A DNA stretch of 11,033 nt from an uncultured Eubacteriales bacterium (GCA_905193725.1 CAJJPW010000052.1:1-11033), one strand, 5' to 3'. Shown: positions 1 through 7,551, counted from the first letter of the stretch. Notes: generated by a model from the sequence alone, not told the origin. A program made the numbers and translations.

Positions 1-164
1 TTGCAGTGGGAGATCAGGTAAAAGAAGGAGATAATCTCGTGATCCTGGAAGCCATGAAAATGGAAAATGAAATTCTGGCGCCCTGTGATGGCAAAGTGGC
101 TGCCATCCAAACCTCTAAAGGGGCAAGCGTGAATACTGGCGATATCCTCGTTGTTATTGCGTAG
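1..164 (+). CDS. Biotin carboxyl carrier protein (C-terminal part)
   Basis: Only the last 53 codons are present; the reading frame starts at base 3 and the gene begins upstream of the window. The protein is a biotinyl/lipoyl-type domain. It has the biotin attachment motif E-A-M-K-M-E-N, with the modified lysine encoded at 57-59, followed by the usual G-x-V tail (DGKVAAI ... GASVNTGDILVVIA). The carrier shuttles the CO2 group on biotin between the carboxyltransferase (1426-2823) and the membrane decarboxylase (205-1368). It sits 40 bases before the beta-subunit gene on the same strand, so it is very likely co-transcribed with it. Because the alpha subunit encoded downstream has no biotin domain of its own, this protein is the natural carrier for the complex. 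Membership of the family is clear; the total length and the domains before the biotin domain cannot be seen. Confidence 0.93.
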   Translation, partial: AVGDQVKEGDNLVILEAMKMENEILAPCDGKVAAIQTSKGASVNTGDILVVIA

Positions 165-204
165 TGATGAAAAATACATGAGATAGAAAAAGGAGGAGAT
201 TCGC

Positions 205-1368
205 ATGTCGGCATCACTTGGTGAGATGTTCACCAACTTTGTGAACTCCATGGGCTTCATGCACGGAGACTGGAGACAATATGTGATGATAGCAATTGCA
301 TGTGTATTACTATACCTTGCAATTGTAAAACAATATGAACCGTTGCTATTACTTCCGATTGCATTTGGTATGTTGCTAGTCAACTTACCCGAATCAGGGG
401 TTATGGCAGAACCTGTTTACAATGCAGATGGATCGTTACAGACAGCAGGTGGACTTATTTATTACCTCTACCAAGGTGTAAAATTGGGAATTTATCCACC
501 GCTTATTTTCCTTGGTGTAGGGGCGATGACGGACTTTGGGCCACTCATTGCCAATCCTAAGAGCCTTATTTTAGGCGCAGCAGCACAACTTGGCATCTTC
601 TGTGCCTTTATCTTGGCACTGCTCATTGGATTTGACCCACAAGCAGCTGCATCCATCGGCATCATCGGCGGAGCGGATGGACCGACAGCTATTTTCGTGA
701 CATCTAAGTTGAAGCCGGAGATGTTAGGACCAATTGCAGTAGCGGCTTATTCGTATATGGCATTGGTGCCGATTATACAGCCGCCGATTATGAGAGGATT
801 TACCTCCAAGAAAAACAGAATGATCAAAATGGAGCAGCTCCGCGAAGTATCTAAGACAGAAAAGGTGATCTTCCCTATTGCAGTTACCATTTTTGTATCT
901 CTGCTTCTGCCTTCCGCTGCACCGTTGGTGGGAATGCTGATGCTGGGGAACTTGTTTAGAGAATCTGGCGTAGTAGATAGAATTAACAAGACAGCACAAA
1001 ATGAACTACTCAATATCATTACCATCTTCTTAGGTGTTTCAGTAGGTGCGACAGCGAGTGCTGAAAACTTCCTAAACTGGGAAACGTTGGGGATACTCAT
1101 GCTGGGATTGATTGCTTTTGCTTTTGGCACCTTTGGTGGAATCATCTTTGGCAACATCATGTGCAAATTGACAAAGGGCAAGGTAAATCCGCTGATTGGC
1201 TCGGCAGGGGTATCGGCAGTGCCCATGGCTGCTCGTGTATCTCAGAAGGTAGGTCAGAAGGATAATCCCTCTAACTTCCTACTCATGCATGCGATGGGGC
1301 CGAACGTAGCAGGCGTAATTGGTTCAGCGGTGGCAGCTGGTGTGTTGTTAGCACTGTTTGCTGTGTAG
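205..1368 (+). CDS. oadB: Na+-translocating decarboxylase beta subunit (OadB/GcdB/MmdB family)
   Basis: This 387-residue integral membrane protein decarboxylates carboxybiotin and couples CO2 release to Na+ export. Most of the chain is hydrophobic helices. Family motifs are G-G-A-D-G-P-T (residues 155-161), a Y-S-Y-M-A-L-V-P helix (182-189), [12 protein letters not shown] (279-290) and [18 protein letters not shown] (328-345). Residues known to matter in Klebsiella OadB (D203, Y229, N373, G377, S382, R389) all have counterparts at one constant offset: D158, Y184, N328, G332, S337 and R344. The pump therefore looks intact. The ATG is preceded by an AGGAGG-type ribosome site at 191-197. It lies between the biotin carrier and the alpha-subunit gene. 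The family does not reveal the substrate: oxaloacetate, methylmalonyl-CoA, glutaconyl-CoA and malonate pumps share this subunit. The oadB name rests on the alpha neighbour. Confidence 0.93.
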   Translation: MSASLGEMFTNFVNSMGFMHGDWRQYVMIAIACVLLYLAIVKQYEPLLLLPIAFGMLLVNLPESGVMAEPVYNADGSLQTAGGLIYYLYQGVKLGIYPPLIFLGVGAMTDFGPLIANPKSLILGAAAQLGIFCAFILALLIGFDPQAAASIGIIGGADGPTAIFVTSKLKPEMLGPIAVAAYSYMALVPIIQPPIMRGFTSKKNRMIKMEQLREVSKTEKVIFPIAVTIFVSLLLPSAAPLVGMLMLGNLFRESGVVDRINKTAQNELLNIITIFLGVSVGATASAENFLNWETLGILMLGLIAFAFGTFGGIIFGNIMCKLTKGKVNPLIGSAGVSAVPMAARVSQKVGQKDNPSNFLLMHAMGPNVAGVIGSAVAAGVLLALFAV

Positions 1369-1393
1369 TGAAAACTGGAAAGGATTGATATGC

Positions 1394-1408
1394 AGCCCTG
1401 AATGGGCT
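1394..1408 (+). other. Small intercistronic hairpin before the alpha-subunit gene
   Basis: AGCCC (1394-1398) can pair with GGGCT (1404-1408) around a five-base loop. It lies just upstream of the GGAGGT ribosome site (1413-1418) of the alpha-subunit gene. At five base pairs with only a short T run after it, it is too weak to call a terminator. It could modestly tune processing or translation between the two genes, or mean nothing. Confidence 0.25.
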
Positions 1409-1425
1409 TTATGGAGGTAACAAAT

Positions 1426-2823
1426 ATGGCAAAAGTACATATTACAGATACGATTTTAAGAGACGCTCACCAATCTCAGGCGGCGACTCGTATGACCACA
1501 GAGGAAATGCTTCCCGTGGCACAGGTTTTGGATGAAGTGGGATATTGGTCCTTAGAGTGCTGGGGCGGAGCGACATTTGACTCCTGCTTACGGTTTTTAA
1601 ATGAAGACCCGTGGGAGAGATTGCGCAAACTGAAAAAGGCAATGCCCAACACCAAGTTGCAAATGCTGCTGAGAGGACAGAATTTGCTGGGATATAAACA
1701 CTATGCGGACGATGTGGTGGATTTATTTGTCAAGAAAGCCATTGAAAACGGCATTGACGTCATCCGGGTATTTGATGCTTTGAACGACGTGGATAATTTA
1801 AGAGCTTCCATTCAGGCGATTAACAAATACAACGGTTGGTGTGAAGCGGCGATTTCCTATACCACTAGCCCAGTGCATACCTTTGAGTATTTTGTGAAGC
1901 TGGCAAAGCAATTAGAGGAAATGGGCGCCAACTCGATTTGCATCAAAGATATGGCCAACTTGCTCTTGCCCTATGAGGCATATAAGCTGGTTTCTGCTCT
2001 GAAAAAAGAGGTAAAGGTTCCCATTCATCTGCACACCCATAACACCAGTGGTACAGGGGATATGACCAACTTAAAGGCCATTGAAGCAGGAGTAGATATT
2101 GTAGATACCGCCTTATCTCCACTGGCAAACGGCACATCTCAGCCCTGTACAGAATCCCTCGTTGCGACACTGAGAGGGACAGAATACGATACTGGCCTGG
2201 ATTTGGAACTGCTCACTAAGGCGGCGAAGCACTTTACCAAAGTGGCACAGCGCCTCAAAGACGATGGATTCTTAGATCCTAAAGTACTGGGTGTGGATAT
2301 CAACACCTTGCTATACCAAGTGCCGGGTGGCATGCTCTCCAACCTGATCAGCCAGTTAAAACAGGCTGGAAAGGAAGATCAGTTCCTGGCTGTGTTAGAG
2401 GAAGTGCCCAGAGTGAGAAAGGACTTTGGCTATCCTCCGCTGGTAACACCTACCAGCCAGATTGTGGGCACACAAGCTGTGTTAAACGTGATTTCCGGCG
2501 AGCGGTATAAGATGGTTACCAAAGAGTCCAAGGGACTTTTGAGAGGGGAGTACGGCAAACTGCCCGCTCCTGTGGATGAGGAAGTTCGCAAGAAGTGCAT
2601 TGGGGATGACGAGATCATCACTTGCCGCCCAGCGGATCTGCTCGAGCCAGAGTTGCCCAAGTACAGAGAGGAAATCAAGGAGTACATGGAGCAGGAAGAG
2701 GATATTTTATCCTATGCACTGTTCCCACAGGTAGCAACTAAGTTCTTCGAATATCGCAGAGCGCAGAAGTATAAAGTAGATGCTACTATGCTGGATGAAG
2801 AGAACAAAGTGCATCCAGTGTAA
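1426..2823 (+). CDS. oadA: Oxaloacetate decarboxylase alpha subunit / carboxyltransferase (no biotin domain)
   Basis: This 465-residue protein belongs to the pyruvate carboxyltransferase family (OadA alpha, transcarboxylase 5S, PycB). It moves CO2 between a 2-oxo acid (oxaloacetate/pyruvate) and biotin. Visible motifs are D-T-I-L-R-D-A-H-Q-S (8-17) of the TIM-barrel entry, the C-I-K-D-M-A lysine loop (K174) and H-L-H-T-H-N-T-S-G (201-209). D13, H203 and H205 are the likely metal ligands. The conserved C-terminal half follows (TPTSQIVGTQAV, 341-352). OadA proteins of Klebsiella type carry a C-terminal biotin domain after a Pro/Ala linker. Here the chain ends before that, matching the separate carrier gene upstream. 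The ATG at 1426 is chosen because GGAGGT at 1413-1418 is 7 bases ahead; an in-frame ATG at 1402 lies upstream of that site and would place it inside the coding region. The family is certain. The exact substrate (oxaloacetate decarboxylation or transcarboxylation) is inferred. Confidence 0.9.
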   Translation: MAKVHITDTILRDAHQSQAATRMTTEEMLPVAQVLDEVGYWSLECWGGATFDSCLRFLNEDPWERLRKLKKAMPNTKLQMLLRGQNLLGYKHYADDVVDLFVKKAIENGIDVIRVFDALNDVDNLRASIQAINKYNGWCEAAISYTTSPVHTFEYFVKLAKQLEEMGANSICIKDMANLLLPYEAYKLVSALKKEVKVPIHLHTHNTSGTGDMTNLKAIEAGVDIVDTALSPLANGTSQPCTESLVATLRGTEYDTGLDLELLTKAAKHFTKVAQRLKDDGFLDPKVLGVDINTLLYQVPGGMLSNLISQLKQAGKEDQFLAVLEEVPRVRKDFGYPPLVTPTSQIVGTQAVLNVISGERYKMVTKESKGLLRGEYGKLPAPVDEEVRKKCIGDDEIITCRPADLLEPELPKYREEIKEYMEQEEDILSYALFPQVATKFFEYRRAQKYKVDATMLDEENKVHPV

Positions 2824-2867
2824 AAGCCCATAGATAGAACGGATAAAAACCGAACATAAAGTAAAAG

Positions 2868-2938
2868 GAAAGGCCGGAGGAAAGAGAGTTCTGAAAGATC
2901 GACAGCCGATAAAAAGAACTTTTTTCCAAAGGCCTTTT
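2868..2938 (+). repeat. Long imperfect inverted repeat / stem-loop after oadA
   Basis: I can pair, from the loop outwards: 2882-2892 with 2915-2925 (11 pairs, two of them G-U); 2879-2880 with 2926-2927 after one bulged A; a 3x3 internal loop; then 2868-2875 with 2931-2938 (8 pairs including A-A-A-G-G-C-C/G-G-C-C-T-T-T and an outer G-U). That is about 21 pairs around a 22-base loop. It starts 45 bases after the oadA stop, so it may end or stabilise the decarboxylase transcript. The T run (2935-2938) is short and lies within the stem, so it is not a textbook terminator. A second pairing, 2907-2914 with 2935-2942, competes with the outer stem. Confidence 0.5.
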
Positions 2939-2942
2939 ATCG

Positions 2943-2971
2943 TTGCAGATGTGTAAGATGCATAGTATAAT
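2943..2971 (+). promoter_or_regulatory. Predicted sigma-A promoter for the small membrane protein/YbjQ unit
   Basis: A perfect TATAAT (2966-2971) lies 17 bases after TTGCAG (2943-2948, matching the first three bases of TTGACA). Transcription would start near 2978, leaving a leader of about 70 bases before the ATG at 3050. It stands in the gap between oadA and the two-gene unit, and it follows directly after the stem-loop. Confidence 0.6.
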
Positions 2972-3049
2972 AAAACTAAGTATACACTGATGTGTGATAA
3001 TAATCGGCCTTTGTTGCGGCCACAATAAATACTTATGGAGCAGAATAAA

Positions 3050-3274
3050 ATGAAAAAGAAAAAAATGATGGTAATCACGATAATTGTCTGCTCACTGTTG
3101 ATGTTATTATTTTTGACCATTGGAGTTTTTTCCTTTTTTTATACGACCAGGGGTATATTTTTTCTACCAGTAGGGATTTTAGGCATTTTAATAGCGGGAT
3201 TGATGTTAGGATGGGCATCCAATAAAATAAAAGAGCTGAAGGAGGAAGAGGAATATGATCCTAGTAAACACTGA
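3050..3274 (+). CDS. Small two-helix membrane protein, unknown function
   Basis: This 74-residue protein has a basic start (M-K-K-K-K) and a first hydrophobic segment at about residues 7-30. A short turn with T-T-R-G (32-35) and a second hydrophobic segment (about 36-55) follow, and the tail is charged (KELKEEEEYDPSKH). By the positive-inside rule the Lys-rich N-terminus is probably cytoplasmic, and with two helices the acidic tail would be too. I recognise no named family. ATG 3050 is preferred because GGAG at 3037-3040 lies 9 bases upstream; an in-frame ATG at 3035 would add five residues but has no ribosome site. Its 3' end overlaps the next gene by 20 bases, so the two are almost surely translated from one message. 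That suggests a shared role, which the sequence does not reveal. No cleavable signal peptide or lipoprotein box is evident. Confidence 0.7.
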   Translation: MKKKKMMVITIIVCSLLMLLFLTIGVFSFFYTTRGIFFLPVGILGILIAGLMLGWASNKIKELKEEEEYDPSKH

Positions 3275-3569
3275 CTATGTGTCGGGCAGGAAACTGGAGA
3301 CGCTAGGTCTCGTAATGGGCAGTGTGGTACAGACCAAACACTTTGGCAAGGATTTTATGGCGGGCATGAAGACAATAGTAGGTGGCGAGGTCAAAAGTTA
3401 TACGGAAATGCTAGAAGAAGCCCGGGGAATTGCCACCAAGAGGATGACCGAGCAGGCAGAACGTCTAGGTGCAGATGCAGTGGTGAATATCCGCTATGTA
3501 TCCTCAGAGGTGATGAATGGCGCGGCAGAAGTCATGGCCTATGGTACGGCAGTAAAATTCGTCGAATAG
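3255..3569 (+). CDS. YbjQ/UPF0145 family protein
   Basis: This 104-residue soluble protein has the YbjQ (PF01906-type) pattern. It starts M-I-L-V-N-T-D-Y-V-S-G (1-11), has L-G-L-V-M-G-S-V-V (17-25), a helix with E-A-R-G-I-A-T-K-R-M (55-64), and the core G-A-D-A-V-V-N-I-R-Y (72-81), ending M-A-Y-G-T-A-V-K-F. Length is typical of the family (about 100-110). Members form small multimers and are sometimes labelled heavy-metal-binding, but their function is not established. There is no cysteine here and no obvious metal cluster, so a metal role should not be assumed. A GGAGGAAGAGG ribosome site (3241-3251) sits inside the end of the upstream membrane-protein gene. The 20-base overlap with that gene implies translational coupling, and a terminator follows 24 bases after the stop. 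Confidence 0.88.
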   Translation: MILVNTDYVSGRKLETLGLVMGSVVQTKHFGKDFMAGMKTIVGGEVKSYTEMLEEARGIATKRMTEQAERLGADAVVNIRYVSSEVMNGAAEVMAYGTAVKFVE

Positions 3570-3592
3570 GAGCAGCAAGGTTTGAGGGAAAT

Positions 3593-3632
3593 AAAGTCCG
3601 GATGGTGTTTGAGTGCCAGCTGGGCTTTTTTT
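3593..3632 (+). terminator. Rho-independent terminator after the YbjQ gene
   Basis: AAAGTCC (3593-3599) pairs with GGGCTTT (3622-3628) with one G-U pair. An inner four-pair stem (TGGT with GCCA) lies inside, and the T run of 3626-3632 completes the structure. It starts 24 bases after the stop codon at 3567-3569, as expected for the end of this two-gene unit. The internal loop makes it weaker than the minus-strand terminator nearby. Confidence 0.55.
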
Positions 3633-3711
3633 ATGATCGAAAAAGGGATGTATCGGTGCGGATTGTGAAAAGGATAACGGGCTGCGAAAACAGGTAAGAG
3701 ATAGAAGTAGT

Positions 3712-3742
3712 TTACAAAAATAAAGGCTCCCAATGGAGCCTT
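3712..3742 (-). terminator. Rho-independent terminator of the LUD gene
   Basis: This is a perfect 8-base-pair stem (AAGGCTCC 3723-3730 with GGAGCCTT 3735-3742) with a four-base loop. Read on the minus strand it is followed by a T-rich tract (TATTTTTG). It lies about 33 bases after the stop of the minus-strand LUD gene. The convergent YbjQ unit has its own terminator, so the two units are insulated from each other. Confidence 0.82.
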
Positions 3743-3775
3743 GAAACGAAGACGATTGTAAATATTGGAAAGAGA

Positions 3776-4390
3776 TTAATAGCCAAAGTTGCCCTCTAGG
3801 ATAAAAACGTAGAACTCTCTAGAAGGGTGTGGGGACTGGATGATGCTGATGGTGCGGCATATGCGCTCTGGCTGATTGCAGTCAAAGCACTTGCCAGTCT
3901 TAGCACAGGGGAGGTTTAGGCCCAAGCGTCTTGCGTTTTTTGGGCAGGCCTCTTTTTTGATCCGATCGATCGCCGCTTTATAGTCGGGCACGATTTTGTT
4001 GGTGCCACAGACGACGATGACTTTATCCGGCCCATAGGTCAGGGCAGCAACCCGGTTGCCGCGGCCGTCAATGTTAATCAGCTCCCCCTCTAGGGTCAGG
4101 GCATTGGTGGAGGAGAGATACGCATCTGCTGTGAGCCCTAATTTGGGCACCCCTGCAATATTGCCGTTTTCCTTTTTCTTTTCCAGCGCCAAGCTGTAGA
4201 GGGTTTTATCCGTCTGGCACAGGGCATCTAGGATCCCTGTCTGCTCCAGCGTCACGCTACCGCCGAATCCTATGGTGTGATCTTCTTCCAATACTTCCAG
4301 CACCTTGCTGCGGAGCTGCTGCACATCCTGATAATAGGCGGCGTGGAACCCTTTGTTCTCCAGTATTTGGACGAGCTTTTCCATATCCAT
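3776..4390 (-). CDS. LUD-domain (LutC/YkgG-like) protein
   Basis: This 204-residue protein is a stand-alone LUD domain (PF02589, formerly DUF162). Recognisable parts are G-F-G-G-S-V-T-L (41-48), the S-S-T-N-A-L-T-L-E-G-E-L-I-N-I-D-G-R-G-N-R-V-A stretch (93-115), V-V-C-G-T-N-K-I-V (127-134 region) and A-C-P-K-N-A-R-R-L-G-L. The tail is cysteine-rich (C149, C162, C168, C171, C178). LutC in the LutABC complex takes part in lactate oxidation, but single LUD proteins like this one are widespread in Clostridia and uncharacterised; no lutA or lutB is nearby. The start is placed at 4390 (M-D-M-E-K): the AGGAGG on the minus strand is 7 bases ahead of that ATG but only 1 base ahead of the in-frame ATG at 4396. 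The gene stands alone between its own terminator and the divergent lepA promoter. A role in redox or lactate metabolism is a guess. Confidence 0.87.
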   Translation of the reverse strand: MDMEKLVQILENKGFHAAYYQDVQQLRSKVLEVLEEDHTIGFGGSVTLEQTGILDALCQTDKTLYSLALEKKKENGNIAGVPKLGLTADAYLSSTNALTLEGELINIDGRGNRVAALTYGPDKVIVVCGTNKIVPDYKAAIDRIKKEACPKNARRLGLNLPCAKTGKCFDCNQPERICRTISIIQSPHPSREFYVFILEGNFGY

Positions 4391-4454
4391 TGTCATTCCT
4401 CCTGTATTTGAATCCGATTTAACCTCATGAAGAGCTTACATATTTTACTCTTTC

Positions 4455-4463
4455 AGTATAACA
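4455..4463 (-). promoter_or_regulatory. Possible extended -10 promoter for the LUD gene
   Basis: On the minus strand the sequence TGT-TATACT occurs: a TATACT -10 (complement of 4455-4460) with an upstream TG (4461-4463). This fits an extended -10 element about 65 bases before the LUD start. No good -35 box is visible at the right distance, so the call is tentative. Confidence 0.35.
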
Positions 4464-4493
4464 CATTTTCCAGGGTGTGGCGGTATTCTGCTG

Positions 4494-4522
4494 TTGATTT
4501 TTTACAGAGGGCAAGGTATTAT
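4494..4522 (+). promoter_or_regulatory. Predicted sigma-A promoter for lepA
   Basis: TTGATT (4494-4499) and TATTAT (4517-4522) are separated by exactly 17 bases. Transcription would start near 4529, giving a leader of about 24 bases that holds the GGAGG ribosome site (4542-4546). This also argues against the longer lepA reading frame that opens at 4427, since that start lies upstream of the promoter. Confidence 0.6.
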
Positions 4523-4552
4523 ATTTTTGTCAGATTAATTTGGAGGCATAGA

Positions 4553-6355
4553 ATGGACCACATTAAGCAAGAAAATATACGAAATTTCTGTATCATTGCC
4601 CACATTGACCACGGGAAATCCACCTTGGCAGATCGGCTGATCGAGATGACCGGGACGGTTTCCAAGAGGGATATGGCGGATCAGCTGTTAGATACCATGG
4701 ACTTAGAGCGGGAGAGGGGAATCACCATCAAGTCCCAGGCCGTTCGCATGTTCTATGAAAAGGATGGACAGGAGTATGTGTTTAACCTGATCGACACTCC
4801 GGGTCATGTGGACTTCACCTATGAGGTGTCCAGATCACTGGCTGCCTGTGAGGGCGCTATTTTGGTGGTGGACGCCAGCCAGGGGATTGAAGCCCAGACA
4901 CTGGCGAACGTGTATCTTGCCATGGATAACGACCTGGAGATCTTGCCGGTGATCAATAAGATCGACCTGCCCAGCGCCAGAATCGAAGAGACCTGCAAGG
5001 AGATTGAGGATGTGTTGGGGCTGGATACCTCCTATGCTCCCAGAATCAGCGCAAAATCCGGTGAAGGGGTCAAGGACGTGCTGGATGCCATTGTGGACTA
5101 CCTGCCCGCACCCAGCGGCGATGAAAGTAAGCCCTTAAAGGCGCTGGTGTTTGACTCGTATTACGACAACTATAAAGGGGCCATCAGCTACGTGCGCATT
5201 AAAGAGGGCAAAGTGGAGCAGGGGATGCCCATCCGCTTTATGGCCACTCAAAAGAACTACGAAGTCACAGAAGTGGGGTATTTTAACCCCAATTTGGTGG
5301 TGGGCAAGGCACTATACCCGGGTGATGTAGGGTATATTGCCGCCAGCATCAAAAACGTGGAGGATACTCGGGTGGGAGATACCGTAACTTCCGCCGAAAA
5401 TCCCGCTCAAGAGCCGTTGCCAGGATACAAGGCGGTAACGCCCATGGTGTTTTGTGGAATTTCCCCAGCCGATGGGGCCCGATATGACGATATGAAGGAC
5501 GCCCTGGAAAAGTTAAAGCTGAACGACGCCTCGTTGATGTTTGAGCCAGAGGTATCGGCAGCGCTGGGATTTGGTTTCCGCTGTGGATTTTTGGGGCTGC
5601 TACACATGGAGATCATTCAGGAGCGGCTGGAGCGGGAGTTTGACCTGGACTTAGTGACTACAGCCCCTAGCGTGAGTTACCATGTGATTAAGACGGATGG
5701 AACCATGCTCACGGTGACCTCGCCCACTAACTTGCCGGCACCGGCGGAAATCGACTACATGGAGGAGCCGATCGCCAAGGTGAGCGTGATGACGCCGGAT
5801 ACCTATGTAGGGGCGGTGATGGAGCTGTGTCAGGAGAAGCGAGGGGTATTCATCAACATGGAATACCTAGAGGAAACCAGGGTGGTGCTCCACTACGACA
5901 TCCCACTCAACGAGATCATTTACGATTTCTTTGACATGTTAAAGTCTAGAACCAGAGGATATGCCTCACTGGATTATGAAGTGAAGGGATTCCAGCGCAG
6001 CGAGCTGGTGAAGCTGGATATTCTGCTCAACGGAGAGATCTGCGACGCCCTTTCTCTCATTGTCCACGAGGACCGGGCTTACCAGAGAGGACGGAGTATT
6101 GCGGAAAAGCTCAAAGAGGTCATCCCACGGCAGATGTTTGAGATCCCCATTCAGGCGGCAATTGGCGGAAAGATCATCGCCCGGGAGACGGTAAAGGCGC
6201 TCCGCAAGGACGTGCTGGCCAAGTGCTATGGCGGCGACATTACCCGGAAGAAAAAGCTGCTGGAAAAGCAGAAAGAGGGAAAGAAGAAGATGCGGCAAAT
6301 TGGCTCGGTGGAATTGCCCTCTGAGGCCTTTATGGCAGTGCTGAAGATGGATTAA
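4553..6355 (+). CDS. lepA: Elongation factor 4 (LepA), ribosome-associated GTPase
   Basis: This 600-residue translational GTPase, of normal length for LepA, binds ribosomes and influences initiation or stalled elongation. GTPase motifs are A-H-I-D-H-G-K-S-T (G1, 16-24), R-E-R-G-I-T-I (G2, 53-59), D-T-P-G-H with the catalytic-type histidine (G3, 81-85), N-K-I-D (G4, 135-138) and S-A-K (G5, 166-168). Elongation-factor domain II follows, then [16 protein letters not shown], characteristic of LepA. The family's own C-terminal domain closes the protein, with a Lys-rich [16 protein letters not shown] stretch. ATG 4553 is chosen because GGAGG (4542-4546) lies 6 bases upstream and the protein then begins like other LepA proteins ([10 protein letters not shown]). 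The 42 extra in-frame codons upstream resemble no family sequence. hemW follows after 38 bases. Confidence 0.97.
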   Translation: MDHIKQENIRNFCIIAHIDHGKSTLADRLIEMTGTVSKRDMADQLLDTMDLERERGITIKSQAVRMFYEKDGQEYVFNLIDTPGHVDFTYEVSRSLAACEGAILVVDASQGIEAQTLANVYLAMDNDLEILPVINKIDLPSARIEETCKEIEDVLGLDTSYAPRISAKSGEGVKDVLDAIVDYLPAPSGDESKPLKALVFDSYYDNYKGAISYVRIKEGKVEQGMPIRFMATQKNYEVTEVGYFNPNLVVGKALYPGDVGYIAASIKNVEDTRVGDTVTSAENPAQEPLPGYKAVTPMVFCGISPADGARYDDMKDALEKLKLNDASLMFEPEVSAALGFGFRCGFLGLLHMEIIQERLEREFDLDLVTTAPSVSYHVIKTDGTMLTVTSPTNLPAPAEIDYMEEPIAKVSVMTPDTYVGAVMELCQEKRGVFINMEYLEETRVVLHYDIPLNEIIYDFFDMLKSRTRGYASLDYEVKGFQRSELVKLDILLNGEICDALSLIVHEDRAYQRGRSIAEKLKEVIPRQMFEIPIQAAIGGKIIARETVKALRKDVLAKCYGGDITRKKKLLEKQKEGKKKMRQIGSVELPSEAFMAVLKMD

Positions 6356-6380
6356 ATGGGTGTCAGCAAAGAATCCATTT
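6354..6380 (+). other. Short inverted repeat between lepA and hemW
   Basis: AAATGG (6354-6359) can pair with CCATTT (6375-6380) across a 15-base loop, starting at the lepA stop codon and ending just before the hemW ribosome site (6384-6388). It has no T run, so it is not a terminator. It may be chance, or a weak intercistronic structure. Confidence 0.2.
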
Positions 6381-6393
6381 GAGAGGAGAAGGC

Positions 6394-7551
6394 TTGAGGA
6401 ACATAGGATTATACATTCACATTCCCTTTTGCCAGAGCAAATGCTACTACTGTGATTTCACCTCTTATGTGGGGCAGATGGAAAAAGCAGAGCGGTATGT
6501 GGACTGTGTGGTGAAAGAAGCGAGAGAACAGACCAAAACTTGGGGAGAGATGATGGCGGACACCGTTTATTTGGGCGGTGGAACGCCTTCTTTGCTTTCT
6601 GAGAAGTCTTTGGAACGGCTGGTGGAGGGGATTGCCTGCTACATTCCCATAAAACCCGGTGGGGAATTCACCATTGAGGCCAACCCTGGCACACTTACAC
6701 AGTCCAAAGGGAGGCTCTATGAGAAATTGGGAATCAATCGGGTGAGCCTGGGGATGCAGAGCGCAGATGGGGCGCTGCTTCAACAGCTGGGCAGAAAACA
6801 CTCTCCAGAGGATGTGAAAATCGCGGTGGATGTGTTACACACAGCGGGAATCCAGAACATCAGCGTAGACATCATGTACGGGCTGCCGGGTCAGACGCTA
6901 GAGCAGCTGGAACAAACATTGGAGGAGGCGGTCCATTTAGGTGTGCAGCACGTTTCCGCCTATGGGCTCAAGGTAGAGGAGCAGACGATGTTCGCCAGAT
7001 GGAAAAAAGAGGGGAAGCTAACTCTGCCAGAGGAAGAACTGGAGCTGCAGATGGAAGAGCTGATCTGCCGCTATTTGGCCGAGCGGGGATTTGCCCGATA
7101 CGAGATCTCCAACTACGCCCGCCCAGGGTTTGAGAGCCGCCATAATCTCAAGTATTGGGATTTGGAAGACTATTTAGGGCTGGGCGTTGGAGCGCATTCC
7201 TATCTGACAGGAGTGCCCAATGTGCGGTTTGCCAACGGAACTCGCCTGGGAGAATATCTGGCTTGTCTAGAGGGAGAAAACGCCGGATATGCGCCGGAGC
7301 AGGTAGACCAGCTGACGGAGATGGAGGATGTAGAGGAGTACATCATGCTCCAGCTGCGCAAGACCATGGGGATGGACCTAGGGGATTTCACCAGACGCTT
7401 CGGCCGGAGGTATGTGGAGAAAATAATTCCCTCTATGGGGTTACTGAAAAAAAACGGTTTAGCAGTGGAAGAGGGAGACAGATTTTTTCTCACCCGGCGG
7501 GGTTTGGCAGTACAAAACGCGGCGGTGGTGGAGCTGATCCGGAATTTTTGA
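6394..7551 (+). CDS. hemW: Radical SAM heme chaperone HemW (coproporphyrinogen oxidase-like)
   Basis: This 385-residue radical SAM protein carries the cluster motif C-Q-S-K-C-Y-Y-C-D-F (C13, C17, C20, followed by D-F). It also has G-G-G-T-P-S (61-66), E-A-N-P-G-T, R-V-S-L-G-M-Q-S and the downstream E-I-S-N-Y-A-R-P-G-F segment. HemN, the true oxygen-independent coproporphyrinogen III oxidase, has a C-x3-C-x2-C-x-C motif. Here the fourth cysteine is replaced by phenylalanine, as in HemW, which binds heme and delivers it to haem proteins. Many databases still label such genes hemN. The start is a TTG at 6394, 5 bases after AGGAG (6384-6388), giving the family-like beginning M-R-N-I-G-L-Y-I-H-I-P-F-C. 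A TTG at 6379 would add five residues but would put the ribosome site inside the gene. It probably shares the lepA transcript. Confidence 0.93.
   Translation: MRNIGLYIHIPFCQSKCYYCDFTSYVGQMEKAERYVDCVVKEAREQTKTWGEMMADTVYLGGGTPSLLSEKSLERLVEGIACYIPIKPGGEFTIEANPGTLTQSKGRLYEKLGINRVSLGMQSADGALLQQLGRKHSPEDVKIAVDVLHTAGIQNISVDIMYGLPGQTLEQLEQTLEEAVHLGVQHVSAYGLKVEEQTMFARWKKEGKLTLPEEELELQMEELICRYLAERGFARYEISNYARPGFESRHNLKYWDLEDYLGLGVGAHSYLTGVPNVRFANGTRLGEYLACLEGENAGYAPEQVDQLTEMEDVEEYIMLQLRKTMGMDLGDFTRRFGRRYVEKIIPSMGLLKKNGLAVEEGDRFFLTRRGLAVQNAAVVELIRNF

Noticed and set aside
747..1226. A 159-codon minus-strand open frame opposite the beta-subunit gene.
   Set aside because: It is a shadow of a well-conserved membrane protein gene on the plus strand, with no ribosome site or motif.
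1402..1425. Longer start for the alpha-subunit gene at ATG 1402.
   Set aside because: The extra eight codons contain the GGAGGT ribosome site of the ATG at 1426, and family members begin at the sequence following 1426.
2707..3120. A 137-codon minus-strand open frame across the oadA end, the stem-loop and the next promoter.
   Set aside because: It has no ribosome site, covers clear plus-strand signals and has no recognisable protein features beyond chance hydrophobicity from AT-rich DNA.
4427..4552. A 42-codon N-terminal extension of LepA from ATG 4427.
   Set aside because: It lies upstream of and through the predicted promoter, has no ribosome site, and resembles no LepA N-terminus; ATG 4553 has GGAGG at the right distance.
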